From positions 4,712,001-4,776,000 of the forward strand of contig NZ_CP078145.1 of assembly GCF_019222765.1 (NCBI RefSeq): a stretch of DNA of 64,000 nucleotides, written 5' to 3'. Numbering within the stretch: the first letter of the stretch is position 1; each line of letters opens with the position of its first letter. The translations under genes were made by a program, and so were the position numbers. The DNA is from Nocardia iowensis. GTDB lineage: Bacteria > Actinomycetota > Actinomycetes > Mycobacteriales > Mycobacteriaceae. This document shows, piece after piece, positions 27,554 to 36,366 of the stretch. Under the pieces are notes generated by a model, which was not told where the DNA came from, did not search any database, and saw nothing but the letters and a program-made list of their open reading frames with translations.

Positions 27554-28084
27554 TTATTTCTTCCTCGCCCGGTAGGCTGCCACGGCGTTACGGTTCCCGC
27601 ATGCGGTGCTGCAGTACCGGCGAGATCGGTTGCGGGACAAGTCGAGAACGATCCCCTCGCACGCACTGTCGGCACAGACGGACAACCGGCTCAGCTCATC
27701 GGAGCGGATCAGATCGATCATCGCCATCGCGGTCTCGACCGCGATCCGGACGGGCAGCGGCGCCGCGGCGGGCACCGCGTGAATGTGATAGTCGATATCG
27801 CCGTGGCGGACCAGCTGCGGCATCGCCCGATGCCGCGCCAGGGACTCGTTCACCAGCCGCACCGCCGTATCGCGGTCACTGGTGAGCATCCGGCGTAGCG
27901 GCGCACGCAAGGCCCGCACCGCCGCGAGCTCCTCGGTGTCGCCGGTGTGCACGCCGGTGTAGGCGTGCCTGACGAAAAACTCGTCCAGCTGGGCGATTTC
28001 GGTGAGCGTATCCGGGTCCTCCGCCGAGTTCACCAGCTCAACCGCGGCCATCAGCGCAGCCTCGGTGTCATCAGCAAAAGTCAT
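27554..28084 (-). CDS. CGNR zinc-finger (ABATE-type) regulator
   Basis: 176 aa. The N-terminal part is the helical ABATE ligand-binding domain (NSAEDPDTLTEIAQL, LRAPLRRML). The C-terminus is the zinc finger CADSACEGIVLDLSRNRSRRYC followed by STACGNRNAVAAYRARKK, giving the eponymous CGNR motif and four cysteines. Such proteins are probable DNA-binding regulators. Only 38 bp separate its ATG from the divergent EamA transporter, so it very probably controls that exporter. Confidence 0.88.
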   Translation of the reverse strand: MTFADDTEAALMAAVELVNSAEDPDTLTEIAQLDEFFVRHAYTGVHTGDTEELAAVRALRAPLRRMLTSDRDTAVRLVNESLARHRAMPQLVRHGDIDYHIHAVPAAAPLPVRIAVETAMAMIDLIRSDELSRLSVCADSACEGIVLDLSRNRSRRYCSTACGNRNAVAAYRARKK

Positions 28085-28122
28085 GTTGACATATTACCCC
28101 CTCGGTCATAGCGTCATTACCC

Positions 28123-29118
28123 ATGACGACGATGACTCATGACATAGCAGTAGCTCGACGGCTCAGATCAGGACTGCTCTTCGCGATGTTGTCCGCCTCG
28201 TCGTTCGGCCTCTCCGGCCCACTGGCCCGCGGTTTGATGGACGCCGGTTGGAGCTCCGCGTCCGTCGTAGCGGTCCGCGTGCTGGTGGCCGCCGCCGTAC
28301 TCCTGCCGATCGCGGCCGGTCAGCTGCGCGGCAATTGGCAACTGTTGCGCCACAACGCATCCCTGATCACCGCGTACGGCCTGGTCGCCGTGGCTGGCAC
28401 CCAGTTGGCGTACTTCAACGCCGTCGCCCACATGGCGGTCGGGGTGGCGCTGCTCATCGAGTACACCGCCCCGATCGCCGTAGTCGGCTGGCTGTGGCTG
28501 CGGCACCGCCAACGCCCGGGTGCCGCGACGGTCGCCGGTGCCGCACTCGGCATCACCGGCCTGTTCCTGGTCATCGACCTGAGCTCCGGCCGCACCACCA
28601 GCTGGGTCGGCATCGCGTGGGCACTGGCCGCCATGGTCGGCGCGGCCGCGTACTTCGTGCTCTCCGCCCAGGGCGACGGCACGCTACCGGGCACCGTCCT
28701 GGCCGCGGGGGCACTCCTCATCGGCGGACTCGCCCTGTTGGCGGCGGGCGCGGTCGGCATTCTCCCCCTGCATGCCACCACCGATCCTGTCGTCTTCCAG
28801 CACTTCACCGTTTCCTGGTGGCTGCCGGTGCTGGTCCTCGGCGTGGTGACCGCCGCACTCGCCTACGTCTCCGGCATCGTGGCCACCCGCCTGCTCGGCT
28901 CCCGGCTCGCCTCCTTCATCGCCCTCTTCGAGGTCCTTGCCGCGCTGGCGTTCGCGTGGGCGCTGCTCGGCGAGGCTCCCCGCGCCGTCCAACTGCTCGG
29001 CGGCGCACTGATCCTCACCGGCGTGATCGTCGTCCGTCGCGGCGAGCTCGATGCCGCCACCGCAACCGCCACCGAACAGCTCGACCCCGAGCGTCCGGTG
29101 CTGAACGAGGCCCGGTAG
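28123..29118 (+). CDS. EamA/DMT-family transporter
   Basis: 331 aa with ten hydrophobic segments in two repeats, as in RhtA/EamA exporters: LFAMLSASSFGLSGPLARGL, VAVRVLVAAAVLLPIA, ALLIEYTAPIAVVGWLWLRH in the first half and AYVSGIVATRLLGSRLASFIA, LLGGALILTGVIVVRRGE in the second. Members export amino acids or other metabolites. The divergent CGNR regulator 38 bp away is the likely controller. CATGAC and GTCATG repeats in the gap may be part of the operator. Cargo unknown. Confidence 0.87.
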   Translation: MTTMTHDIAVARRLRSGLLFAMLSASSFGLSGPLARGLMDAGWSSASVVAVRVLVAAAVLLPIAAGQLRGNWQLLRHNASLITAYGLVAVAGTQLAYFNAVAHMAVGVALLIEYTAPIAVVGWLWLRHRQRPGAATVAGAALGITGLFLVIDLSSGRTTSWVGIAWALAAMVGAAAYFVLSAQGDGTLPGTVLAAGALLIGGLALLAAGAVGILPLHATTDPVVFQHFTVSWWLPVLVLGVVTAALAYVSGIVATRLLGSRLASFIALFEVLAALAFAWALLGEAPRAVQLLGGALILTGVIVVRRGELDAATATATEQLDPERPVLNEAR

Positions 29119-29301
29119 TTCGGCGATCTTGTTTGCCGTCGCCGCCGCGGGCTATCTAGTCGGTGGCGGCGGTTCGGAACTGAAGTGGCCGGGATCACCT
29201 GTGGCACAGCGTGACGGCCGTAGGCTCGGTCGTGTCGACCGGATGGTCGACGGCCGAGACGTTGTCGCAATGGGTAGTGCCGACCGGAAGGGCGATAAAC
29301 A

Positions 29302-29964
29302 ATGCTGCGAAAGTTCCTCGATCAGGGTGTCGTCTCGTTGATCGACAAGTCGGCGCGCGTGCAGGCACCACTGGTGCGCAAGTACACCGGGTTCGTTCGG
29401 GGCAGGCACCCCGGCGCGTCGCCCGAGCAGATCATCGAGCGACTCGAGAAGCATTACCTGATCGCGGTGACCGCGAGCGGCGTGCTCGTCGGGTTGAGCG
29501 CGGCCGTCCCGGGCGTGGGTACGCTGGTCGGGCTCGGCGCGGCCGGTGCCGACACCCTCTTTTTCCTGGAGGCATCGACGGTTTATGCCGTCGGCGCGAC
29601 CGAAGTTTCCGGCAGTAAGGCCACGGCCCCGCGACGTCCGCTCGTCTCGGCGGTCGTGCTCGGCCAGGCCGGGACCGAAGCTCTCGGCACGGCGGGACGT
29701 TCGGCCAAACAGTGGGACACCAGATTGGCGAACAAGCTGCCGATCATCAGGAACATGGACGACTCGCCGATCAAGCGGTTCCTCGTCCAGTTCATCGTCA
29801 AACGCGGTGCCCTCGCCTTCGGCAAGGTGATCCCCGCCGGTATCGGCGCCGTCGTCGGCGGCGTGGGCAACAATGCCCTCGCCCGCGGCGTGATCAAGAA
29901 CCTGCACGAAGCTATCGACGAGGCGGACCAACCGGATCAGCCGGTTTCCGCACTGGACGCCTAG
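29302..29964 (+). CDS. Membrane-associated protein, EcsC-like
   Basis: 220 aa. It has a strongly hydrophobic glycine-rich centre (LIAVTASGVLVGLSAAVPG, then VGTLVGLGAAGADTLFFLEA) and a second glycine-rich stretch near the C-terminus (VIPAGIGAVVGGVGNNALAR). The overall shape recalls EcsC-family proteins, but I do not recognise it firmly. No signal peptide. It stands alone in a 180-bp promoter gap and ends at a likely terminator. Confidence 0.5.
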   Translation: MLRKFLDQGVVSLIDKSARVQAPLVRKYTGFVRGRHPGASPEQIIERLEKHYLIAVTASGVLVGLSAAVPGVGTLVGLGAAGADTLFFLEASTVYAVGATEVSGSKATAPRRPLVSAVVLGQAGTEALGTAGRSAKQWDTRLANKLPIIRNMDDSPIKRFLVQFIVKRGALAFGKVIPAGIGAVVGGVGNNALARGVIKNLHEAIDEADQPDQPVSALDA

Positions 29965-29978
29965 CCAGGACGGACAGC

Positions 29979-30017
29979 GGCCCCCATGTGGCGCGGATTG
30001 CGCGGCACACGGGGGCC
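29979..30017 (+). terminator. 17-bp stem hairpin after the EcsC-like gene
   Basis: Left arm 29979-29995 (GGCCCCCATGTGGCGCG), 5-base loop GATTG, right arm 30001-30017 with two mismatches. It starts 15 bp after the stop codon at 29964, as a factor-independent terminator without a U-run would. Confidence 0.7.
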
Positions 30018-30137
30018 ACTGAAATCATTCGTTCGAACGACTGGTCACCTGATTCCCGCGGTTCCTAGCATAGGAGTACTCAAATGCCCGGAGGCGCAGC
30101 GTCTTCGGCGTAGCTCTCCAGATGCCAGAGGGTTCAG

Positions 30138-30713
30138 ATGGCCATTTTGCACGGTAGGACCGAGCCGGTCGCGGTGGAAAACGAGCTCCATTCGATTTTC
30201 GATCGCTTCATCCCCGGCCAGTGGACGTGCCTCGTTCCCGGCGAGATGACGGTCACGCACAGCGGATTGTGCTTCGTCTATTTCGACGACCGCTTCCTGC
30301 AGATGGGTTACGGCATCCACGCCGGTCTCACGCCATCGCGCGGCGTGCTCGACGTCGTCGCGAAATACAACGGCGACAATCCATTCGTGCACGCCTGGCT
30401 GTCCCCGCACGTGAGTAGCGGCAGCGAGGAATGGAGCGTCATGTGCGGCTACAAAATGTTCTACCACTGGCTGACGCTCGACCGCATGCACAACTTCACC
30501 TTCCAGATCATGCAATCCCAGCACCACGTCGTCGCCGAAATGTCCGGCGAGCTGGCCCCTTTCGGGGGATATCCGTTCTGGAACCCGGACGCGAGCTTCC
30601 CGGAGGTCACCGACCCCGCCGAGCGCATCAGGCTCGCCGGGTTCTCCCTCGTCGCGTCCCTGAAACCGGTGGTGCGCGAAATGGTCGAACACGCGGCGAG
30701 CTCTCATCGTTGA
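30138..30713 (+). CDS. Conserved hypothetical protein
   Basis: 191 aa, not recognised with confidence. It is a soluble alpha/beta protein without signal or membrane segments, rich in aromatic residues and histidine (VYFDDRFLQMGYGIHA, GYKMFYHWLTLDRMHNF). The alternation of strands and helices faintly recalls YbjN/TY-chaperone-like folds, but no motif fixes that. It runs towards the end of the tail-like operon, with only 6 bp between the two stop codons. Whether it belongs functionally to that system is unknown. Confidence 0.5.
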   Translation: MAILHGRTEPVAVENELHSIFDRFIPGQWTCLVPGEMTVTHSGLCFVYFDDRFLQMGYGIHAGLTPSRGVLDVVAKYNGDNPFVHAWLSPHVSSGSEEWSVMCGYKMFYHWLTLDRMHNFTFQIMQSQHHVVAEMSGELAPFGGYPFWNPDASFPEVTDPAERIRLAGFSLVASLKPVVREMVEHAASSHR

Positions 30714-30719
30714 CCTGAC

Positions 30720-31802
30720 TCAGGCCGGATCCGTCACCAGTACGAAGAAACGAGCCGCACCGTAGATGCTGTCGTTGGACTCATCGGTGGTGATCATGTC
30801 GAAAGCGTAGATATCGCCGGGCTTTTCGCCGTCGTACGGCGCGATGGTCAGCGCGACGGGGATGTTCTCGCCGGGTTCCAGGCAGATACCGAGCTCGTGG
30901 CTCGGATCCCCGTCGTCGTCGATGGTCACCGTTTCCATCGGGTCGTCCGGGCAGTGGTGCGACGTAAGCCCCGCATGCGTTGCCAGGCCGGCCAATTGGG
31001 GTTCGCCCTGCGTCAACTGAACCGCTTTCAGGGCGACCTCGCCTTCGAGCGTGCAGCGGTCGGTGGCCGGCACGCCGACCATTACGGTGCGAGTCTCCGT
31101 GGTACCGACGGTCCGATAGACGATGTCGAGATTCAGCTGTCCGTGTCGCCGGTCGCAGTATGGCCGCACGTCGCCGATGCCGAGCGGCTCGCCTTCCGAC
31201 GGCGTGGCGGCGATTCGCTCGTCACTGGAGCCCTCGGTGTACACGTTGGCGATCAGGCAGGTGTGACCGCCGTTGTACTGCAACTGTTCCGCGTTCGGAG
31301 TCCAGGTTTCCCGGCCGACGAGCACCGCCATCTTGGTGGGGTCATCCGGGTCGGCCGGGTTCTGCGGGGGTACCTCCTGGGCGCTGTGGATGAGGTCCGT
31401 CTTGAACGACACCTTACTTCGGTCGGTAGTGCTGTTCGGAAACCTCCGGATCGCGGCAGCGGATCCGGAGCCCGCGTTCAAATCCGCAACCCATGCCTCC
31501 AGGGTGATATTCCGGCGATACGTGACATCGGTGTTGCGGACCCGGACCACGAGTTTGTAGGCGGTCCCGATCTCTACCTTCTGGACAATCAGATCTTTCC
31601 CGTTCCAATGTTGCGGGTTCTTCCACAGATCCAGCTCCCCGATCGGGACCAGCCGGATATTCGGGCTCACCCAGAACGCGAAGACGAAGTTGCCTTGCGT
31701 GTCCTTGGGGATCGGGCGATCGCCGTTATCGATCGTCGCGACGTTGAGTCCGATGTGCAGACCCTTGGTCGTACCGCTTCCTACGCCTTCTGGACATGTC
31801 AT
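30720..31802 (-). CDS. Last gene of the tail-like operon, unknown beta-rich protein
   Basis: 360 aa. Start at ATG 31802 (MTCPEGVGSG) behind AAGGAG. No family recognised. The sequence is beta-rich and soluble, with repeated polar strands (LIVQKVEIGTAYKLVVRVRN, RRNITLEAWVADL) and several Cys spread along its length. It has no signal peptide. Placed after the fibre-like protein at the distal end of the operon, it may be an appendage, fibre-associated or accessory protein. That is inference from position. Confidence 0.55.
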   Translation of the reverse strand: MTCPEGVGSGTTKGLHIGLNVATIDNGDRPIPKDTQGNFVFAFWVSPNIRLVPIGELDLWKNPQHWNGKDLIVQKVEIGTAYKLVVRVRNTDVTYRRNITLEAWVADLNAGSGSAAAIRRFPNSTTDRSKVSFKTDLIHSAQEVPPQNPADPDDPTKMAVLVGRETWTPNAEQLQYNGGHTCLIANVYTEGSSDERIAATPSEGEPLGIGDVRPYCDRRHGQLNLDIVYRTVGTTETRTVMVGVPATDRCTLEGEVALKAVQLTQGEPQLAGLATHAGLTSHHCPDDPMETVTIDDDGDPSHELGICLEPGENIPVALTIAPYDGEKPGDIYAFDMITTDESNDSIYGAARFFVLVTDPA

Positions 31803-31827
31803 TGCATTACTCCTTGATTGTTTCGGT

Positions 31828-32436
31828 TCAGCCGGCCGCGCACGCGACCTGCAGGCTGTTGATCTGGATGGAAGAGGTGGTCGAGCCGCTCTGCCCGTCG
31901 GCGTAGATGAAGTACGACGAGGCCGGGTCGATGCGGTGCCCGTTGGCACTCCTGGTGACCGTGAACGGGATCTCCCCCGCCTGGCCGTCCACCCGCGCCA
32001 CCACGATCGAGCTCTGGGCGCCGCGGGCGTCGATGCGGTACAACGTCACCTGCAGCACGCCGGGCCCGATGGTGCGCCCGGTGACCGTCAAAGAGGACAC
32101 CACTCCGGCCGCAGGCAACTGCACCTGCACCGCGCCCGAGGCGTCCGCCCCCGCCAGCGTGTGCGCGGTGCCGACATTGCTGAGATCCCACGGCGCTCCG
32201 CTCGTCGTGACGAACAGCGGTGGCACAGTGATCACCCGGTCACCGCCGCCACCGGCCGCCACCGCGTTCAATGCCGCGCTCACCTGCTGGAAGCGGTCCT
32301 CCAGGGTGTCGAGGTCGGCCTCCAACGCCTGGAATCGAACGTTGAAGCCGTTGTCTCCGCCTGCGGTTACCCGGTCGCGGGCGTCGACCCAGGGTTGATG
32401 TTTGAAGGTCTTCGTGAAATTGATGTTGAAGGGCAC
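31828..32436 (-). CDS. Fibre-like protein with N-terminal coiled coil
   Basis: 202 aa from a GTG at 32436. Residues about 28-60 (FNVRFQALEADLDTLEDR, then FQQVSAALNAV) form a heptad-like coiled coil suited to trimerisation. The remainder is a beta-rich domain. A short helical trimeriser followed by a beta domain at the end of a tail operon fits a fibre or receptor-binding tip. It follows the giant LamG/propeller gene by 3 bp, with its ribosome binding site inside that gene's end. Confidence 0.6.
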   Translation of the reverse strand: MPFNINFTKTFKHQPWVDARDRVTAGGDNGFNVRFQALEADLDTLEDRFQQVSAALNAVAAGGGGDRVITVPPLFVTTSGAPWDLSNVGTAHTLAGADASGAVQVQLPAAGVVSSLTVTGRTIGPGVLQVTLYRIDARGAQSSIVVARVDGQAGEIPFTVTRSANGHRIDPASSYFIYADGQSGSTTSSIQINSLQVACAAG

Positions 32437-32439
32437 GAT

Positions 32440-35400
32440 TCAGTCCTTTCCGATGGGGCGCGCGATGTGCTGACCACGCAGCCGATAAGTGGGGTAGGTG
32501 TAGGCGGGGAAGAGCTCCAGTTGCCCCGCTTTGAGTTCCAGCACATGGGACCGGATCACGCTGGTTTCGAATTCCACGCCCACCGGGTGTAATTCGTTGA
32601 GCACATTCATGATTCGTTCGTATTGGCCCCGCCGGATCACCACCGGTGTGCCCGCCTGCTCCATATCGAGCAGGGCCTGATCGAGACCGATCCGAACGGT
32701 GTAGGGCGGATTGCCGTCGACCCGTGCGCGGGCCCGAACCTGCACGGCGCCTGCGCTGGTCGCGGTGAGCTTCGCGAGTTCACCGGTGGAACCGTCGAGA
32801 TGGGCCTTCGCCTCGTCGGCCGTTCGCACCGACCATTCGAGGCGTCGGCCGCCGACGGGGGCCAGTGGCCACAGCGCCGTGATACGGAGGGTGGGGCCGG
32901 TTGTCAGCGTGGCGACCGCATCGATTCCCCCGCTGTGCGGCTCGCCACGGAGCACAGCGAAAACCGAAGCGCCCGAGCCGAGGATGGCGACGGGCGCACC
33001 CGGGGTCGCGACGAAGCCCTGCCGCTCCCCCGCCGCGTTCCTGCGCTCGACGCCCTTGTCGAACCACGCGCCGACGTACACGGCACCCGCGGACTCGTCC
33101 ACGTGCAGCCGGGACGGGAAAAGATCCAGGTCGTCGAAGCTCCGGGTCACCGTCCCGTTCGCCGAATCGAGCACCAGCAGCGAACGATTGGCCGTCACGT
33201 AGACCCGGGTGCCGCTTACCGCCAGCGCCAGCGGGACGGCGGGCAGTGCGGGTGCCGCACCCCAAGTGCCCTCCTCGACGGCGACGCTGCGCAGCGTCCT
33301 GTCCGTGCACGCGACCCACGCGGTCGTCCCGGACGGGTTGAGCGCCAAGAGCTTTCCGGTACTCGCATCGGGGATCGTCAGTTGCTTGACGACCGCCAAC
33401 GAGCTCGTGTCGACGATGACGACCTGCGTGGGCAGCAGTATCACCAACCACGGCTTGCTCGGGTGCGCCACCATGGCGACCGGGGCCGCGGCGAGCGCGG
33501 GACCGACGGCCACGACCTTCGCGGTCGCCACGTCGACGGCGGTGACCGTGCGGTCGGTGCTGCTCGCGGTATACACCGTCCCGCCGTTCGCGTTCGCGGC
33601 GATACCGATTGGCGACCCGGCTACCGGGACGGTGCCGAGCAACGCACCGGTTGCGCTGTCCAGCAAGGACACTGTCGATCTACCCCGGTTCACGGTGGCG
33701 AGCGCGGATCCCGCCCGGACCGCGCCCACCGGGTTGCCGTGCTGCGGCATCGCGAACGACGTCGTGCTGCCTTCGTCCACCTCGGCCGGTCCGCCGACCT
33801 CGACGTGTTCGCCTGCCCGATGCCTGACCCGCACCACCGTGCCGGTGTTCTCGACGTGGTCGAAACCGGCTCCGTGTGCCAGTACGCCCAAGGTGGCCAG
33901 CGACATCGGCGCCTCCGCCGTCGGGGCGAGGGCGAGCTCGCGGCCGACCCGGTCCAGACCGGTGCCATTGGCATTCCAGCCCTCGACCAGCCTGACCTGT
34001 GTCGGCTGCGGCGGAAATACGCCCGCGAGTAGCCGCCCGAGGCAGTCCGCGACATTCGCCTGCATCCGGTTGATCCCGGGGGTCGCGACCTCGAGCGTCG
34101 GATCGTCGACGGTGACCAGATACTCCGGCGAGTACGCGCCGTCACCCGGCCCACCGGCAATCGACGCGTCGACGCCGGTCGAACCGTCCGCCCCGATCGT
34201 TTGCCCGGCGTCGAGCTGCACCGGCCCCATACTCAATTTGCGTGTCGCGGAATAGGTTTTGCCGCCGAGCCGGGCCTCCACTTTCACGGTGACTTCGCCG
34301 GTATGCCGTCCGCGCAGTTCGATCCGCTTGCCGGTGACCGGCCCGAGCAGCTCAGCGCGTCCCGGCCCCGCCTGCAGCACGGACCAACGCAACAGGCTGT
34401 CGCCCGGCGGCGGCGGTGCGATGTCGAGCGGGATCGGGTTGTCGACCGGGATGTCCTTGCCGTACCAGTTCCCCGGCAGCGGACCGGTGATCTCGATCGA
34501 CGAGGTATCGGCGATCGAGGCATAGACATCGGCACTGCCCGCACGGTGCTGCACCCAGGAGAAGCCAGCCCGGTGAGCCAGGGCGGCGAGCCGGTCCGCC
34601 GGAATCCTGGGATGCCGCAGTATCACCGCGCGCCCGACGGCACGTAGGTCGGCGGCTTTCGGGTCGTACAGGGCGACACTCAGCCGGATGTCGGGCAGCA
34701 CGTCGTCGGGTTGCACCAGCCGGACCAGTGCCTCCAGGTTCCGCCGCATGGGCTGGCGAATCCGGCGCTCGCCGCCGGTGAAGGCGGGCCGGTCGTTGTC
34801 GTAGGCCACCAGCCACCGCGGATCGAACTGATCGTCGGCGATCGTGCCGCAGATCTCGGATTCCGTTGTGCCCCTTCGCCCCCGAGCGTCGATTGTCTCG
34901 CCGGGCCGGAGGGCCACCGGTCGGATAGTGACGGTATGCGAGCCGACAGGCGACCGGACGAACGCATCGGACACGGTGATCGGGCGCGGAACGCCGTTGA
35001 TTTCACCGACGATGTCGTTCAACGCGTCCTTGATATTCGCCGGTGTCGGCAGGTTCCACCGCCGGAACAGCGCAAGGCGGTGCCGATAGCTCGTGTCGTC
35101 CTCGCCGAGCACAGGGGCGAACGAGGTCAGCGCCCGCCGGGAGATCCGGACCTCGTCGAGCGTGCCGTAGAAACCGCTGCTGAAGCCGCCACCCGTGTTG
35201 TCGCTGAAACCGATCCGCAGCGGCGCGGTGTTGGTCAGCGCCCCGACGGTGGTCGCCTGCGTCGCCGCGAGTTCGCCGTTCACGAACAGCCGAGCCAGCC
35301 CGCGGTCGCGATCGAGGACCCCGGCGAGGTGATGAAACCTGTCGGTGTCGAGGGACACGTCGGCGAACAGCTCGGTCCGAATCGCCCCGTCCGACAACAG

Positions 35401-36366
35401 GAACCAGACATTGCGGTCGAGCCCGCGAAAGTTCCCGATATGCAAGCCCCAGCCCGGCTTTACCGGGTCGAGCATGTCGGTGTGTTTCGAGAGCACCGCC
35501 CCGCGCCACTCGCCGGGGGCGGGCCGGACAAAGCATTCGGCGGTAAAGCTGTCGGCGGCGGCCAGGGCGAAATCAGCGTGATCGGGGACGGTGATCTCGG
35601 ACTGGCCGTACACGAAGCCCATGCCGGACCCGAAACGACCGTCCGCGCCGGGTGTGGCGTTGGTCCTGCTGCCTGGATGGCCCACCCCGGTGTAGAGGGT
35701 CATCGCGTCCACCACCGTCGGCGTCTCGACCTTGTCCTCGAGGTGATAAAGCGCGATCGTGTCCGGCGCGAAGCCGTAGGGCAGCGGCGGGAATCGTGGG
35801 ATGCCGAGATCGGAGCCGATGAGATCGAGCGAAAGCCCGACGGCCGCGGCGACATTGCGCTGTCCGCGCACTTGATTCAGCTGCGCGGCAAGCACATCCC
35901 GTTCGCCGCCGAGCACCCACAGCAGCGCCGCGAGATCACCGAGCAACGCGGTGAACCGGAACACGCCCCGAACGCCTTGTGGCGGCTCTCCCTGCGGCAC
36001 CTCCACTGAGACGCTCTGCAGCACCGCGGTCGCGGCATCGACGCCGAGCGGGACGAGAAGCGACGTGCCCGCCGGGGTGCCGGCCGGGATGGCAAAGGAG
36101 AGACTGGCGTTCGACGATCCCGACGACCGGTAGCGAACCGTCATCGTGACCTCGACGGGGATATCTTCCCGCGCTGTGACGATGTACCGCACCCGTGGAT
36201 CGGTGCCGAACCGCGCCCGGTGCTCCCCGAAATCGTAGGCAGCGAACCTGGTCTCGCGACTCTGTTCACCGGGGACGAAGGGCAGCGCGAGCCGATCGGC
36301 ACCGGCGGCGAATGGGGTGGTGAGCGTGCCCGCCATCCGGTCGAGCGCGGCTGGATAGCTGATCAT
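32440..36366 (-). CDS. Giant baseplate-associated protein with LamG and beta-propeller domains
   Basis: About 1308 aa. The ATG overlaps the stop of the baseplate J gene as ATGA. In order: an N-terminal beta domain (about 1-190); a concanavalin-like LamG domain near 240-450 (FTAECFVRPAPGEWRGAVLS, LDTDRFHHLAGVLDRDRG, GTLDEVRISRRAL); a baseplate-type segment with YRHRLALFRRWNLPTP; two Ig-like stretches; a YVTN-type beta-propeller around 880-1150 (RSTVSLLDSATGALLGTV, GGTVYTASSTDRTVTAVD); and a C-terminal segment. LamG and propeller domains usually bind carbohydrate or protein, so a target-recognition or wedge-fibre role is likely. No signal peptide, as expected for a particle component. Confidence 0.75.
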   Translation of the reverse strand: MISYPAALDRMAGTLTTPFAAGADRLALPFVPGEQSRETRFAAYDFGEHRARFGTDPRVRYIVTAREDIPVEVTMTVRYRSSGSSNASLSFAIPAGTPAGTSLLVPLGVDAATAVLQSVSVEVPQGEPPQGVRGVFRFTALLGDLAALLWVLGGERDVLAAQLNQVRGQRNVAAAVGLSLDLIGSDLGIPRFPPLPYGFAPDTIALYHLEDKVETPTVVDAMTLYTGVGHPGSRTNATPGADGRFGSGMGFVYGQSEITVPDHADFALAAADSFTAECFVRPAPGEWRGAVLSKHTDMLDPVKPGWGLHIGNFRGLDRNVWFLLSDGAIRTELFADVSLDTDRFHHLAGVLDRDRGLARLFVNGELAATQATTVGALTNTAPLRIGFSDNTGGGFSSGFYGTLDEVRISRRALTSFAPVLGEDDTSYRHRLALFRRWNLPTPANIKDALNDIVGEINGVPRPITVSDAFVRSPVGSHTVTIRPVALRPGETIDARGRRGTTESEICGTIADDQFDPRWLVAYDNDRPAFTGGERRIRQPMRRNLEALVRLVQPDDVLPDIRLSVALYDPKAADLRAVGRAVILRHPRIPADRLAALAHRAGFSWVQHRAGSADVYASIADTSSIEITGPLPGNWYGKDIPVDNPIPLDIAPPPPGDSLLRWSVLQAGPGRAELLGPVTGKRIELRGRHTGEVTVKVEARLGGKTYSATRKLSMGPVQLDAGQTIGADGSTGVDASIAGGPGDGAYSPEYLVTVDDPTLEVATPGINRMQANVADCLGRLLAGVFPPQPTQVRLVEGWNANGTGLDRVGRELALAPTAEAPMSLATLGVLAHGAGFDHVENTGTVVRVRHRAGEHVEVGGPAEVDEGSTTSFAMPQHGNPVGAVRAGSALATVNRGRSTVSLLDSATGALLGTVPVAGSPIGIAANANGGTVYTASSTDRTVTAVDVATAKVVAVGPALAAAPVAMVAHPSKPWLVILLPTQVVIVDTSSLAVVKQLTIPDASTGKLLALNPSGTTAWVACTDRTLRSVAVEEGTWGAAPALPAVPLALAVSGTRVYVTANRSLLVLDSANGTVTRSFDDLDLFPSRLHVDESAGAVYVGAWFDKGVERRNAAGERQGFVATPGAPVAILGSGASVFAVLRGEPHSGGIDAVATLTTGPTLRITALWPLAPVGGRRLEWSVRTADEAKAHLDGSTGELAKLTATSAGAVQVRARARVDGNPPYTVRIGLDQALLDMEQAGTPVVIRRGQYERIMNVLNELHPVGVEFETSVIRSHVLELKAGQLELFPAYTYPTYRLRGQHIARPIGKD

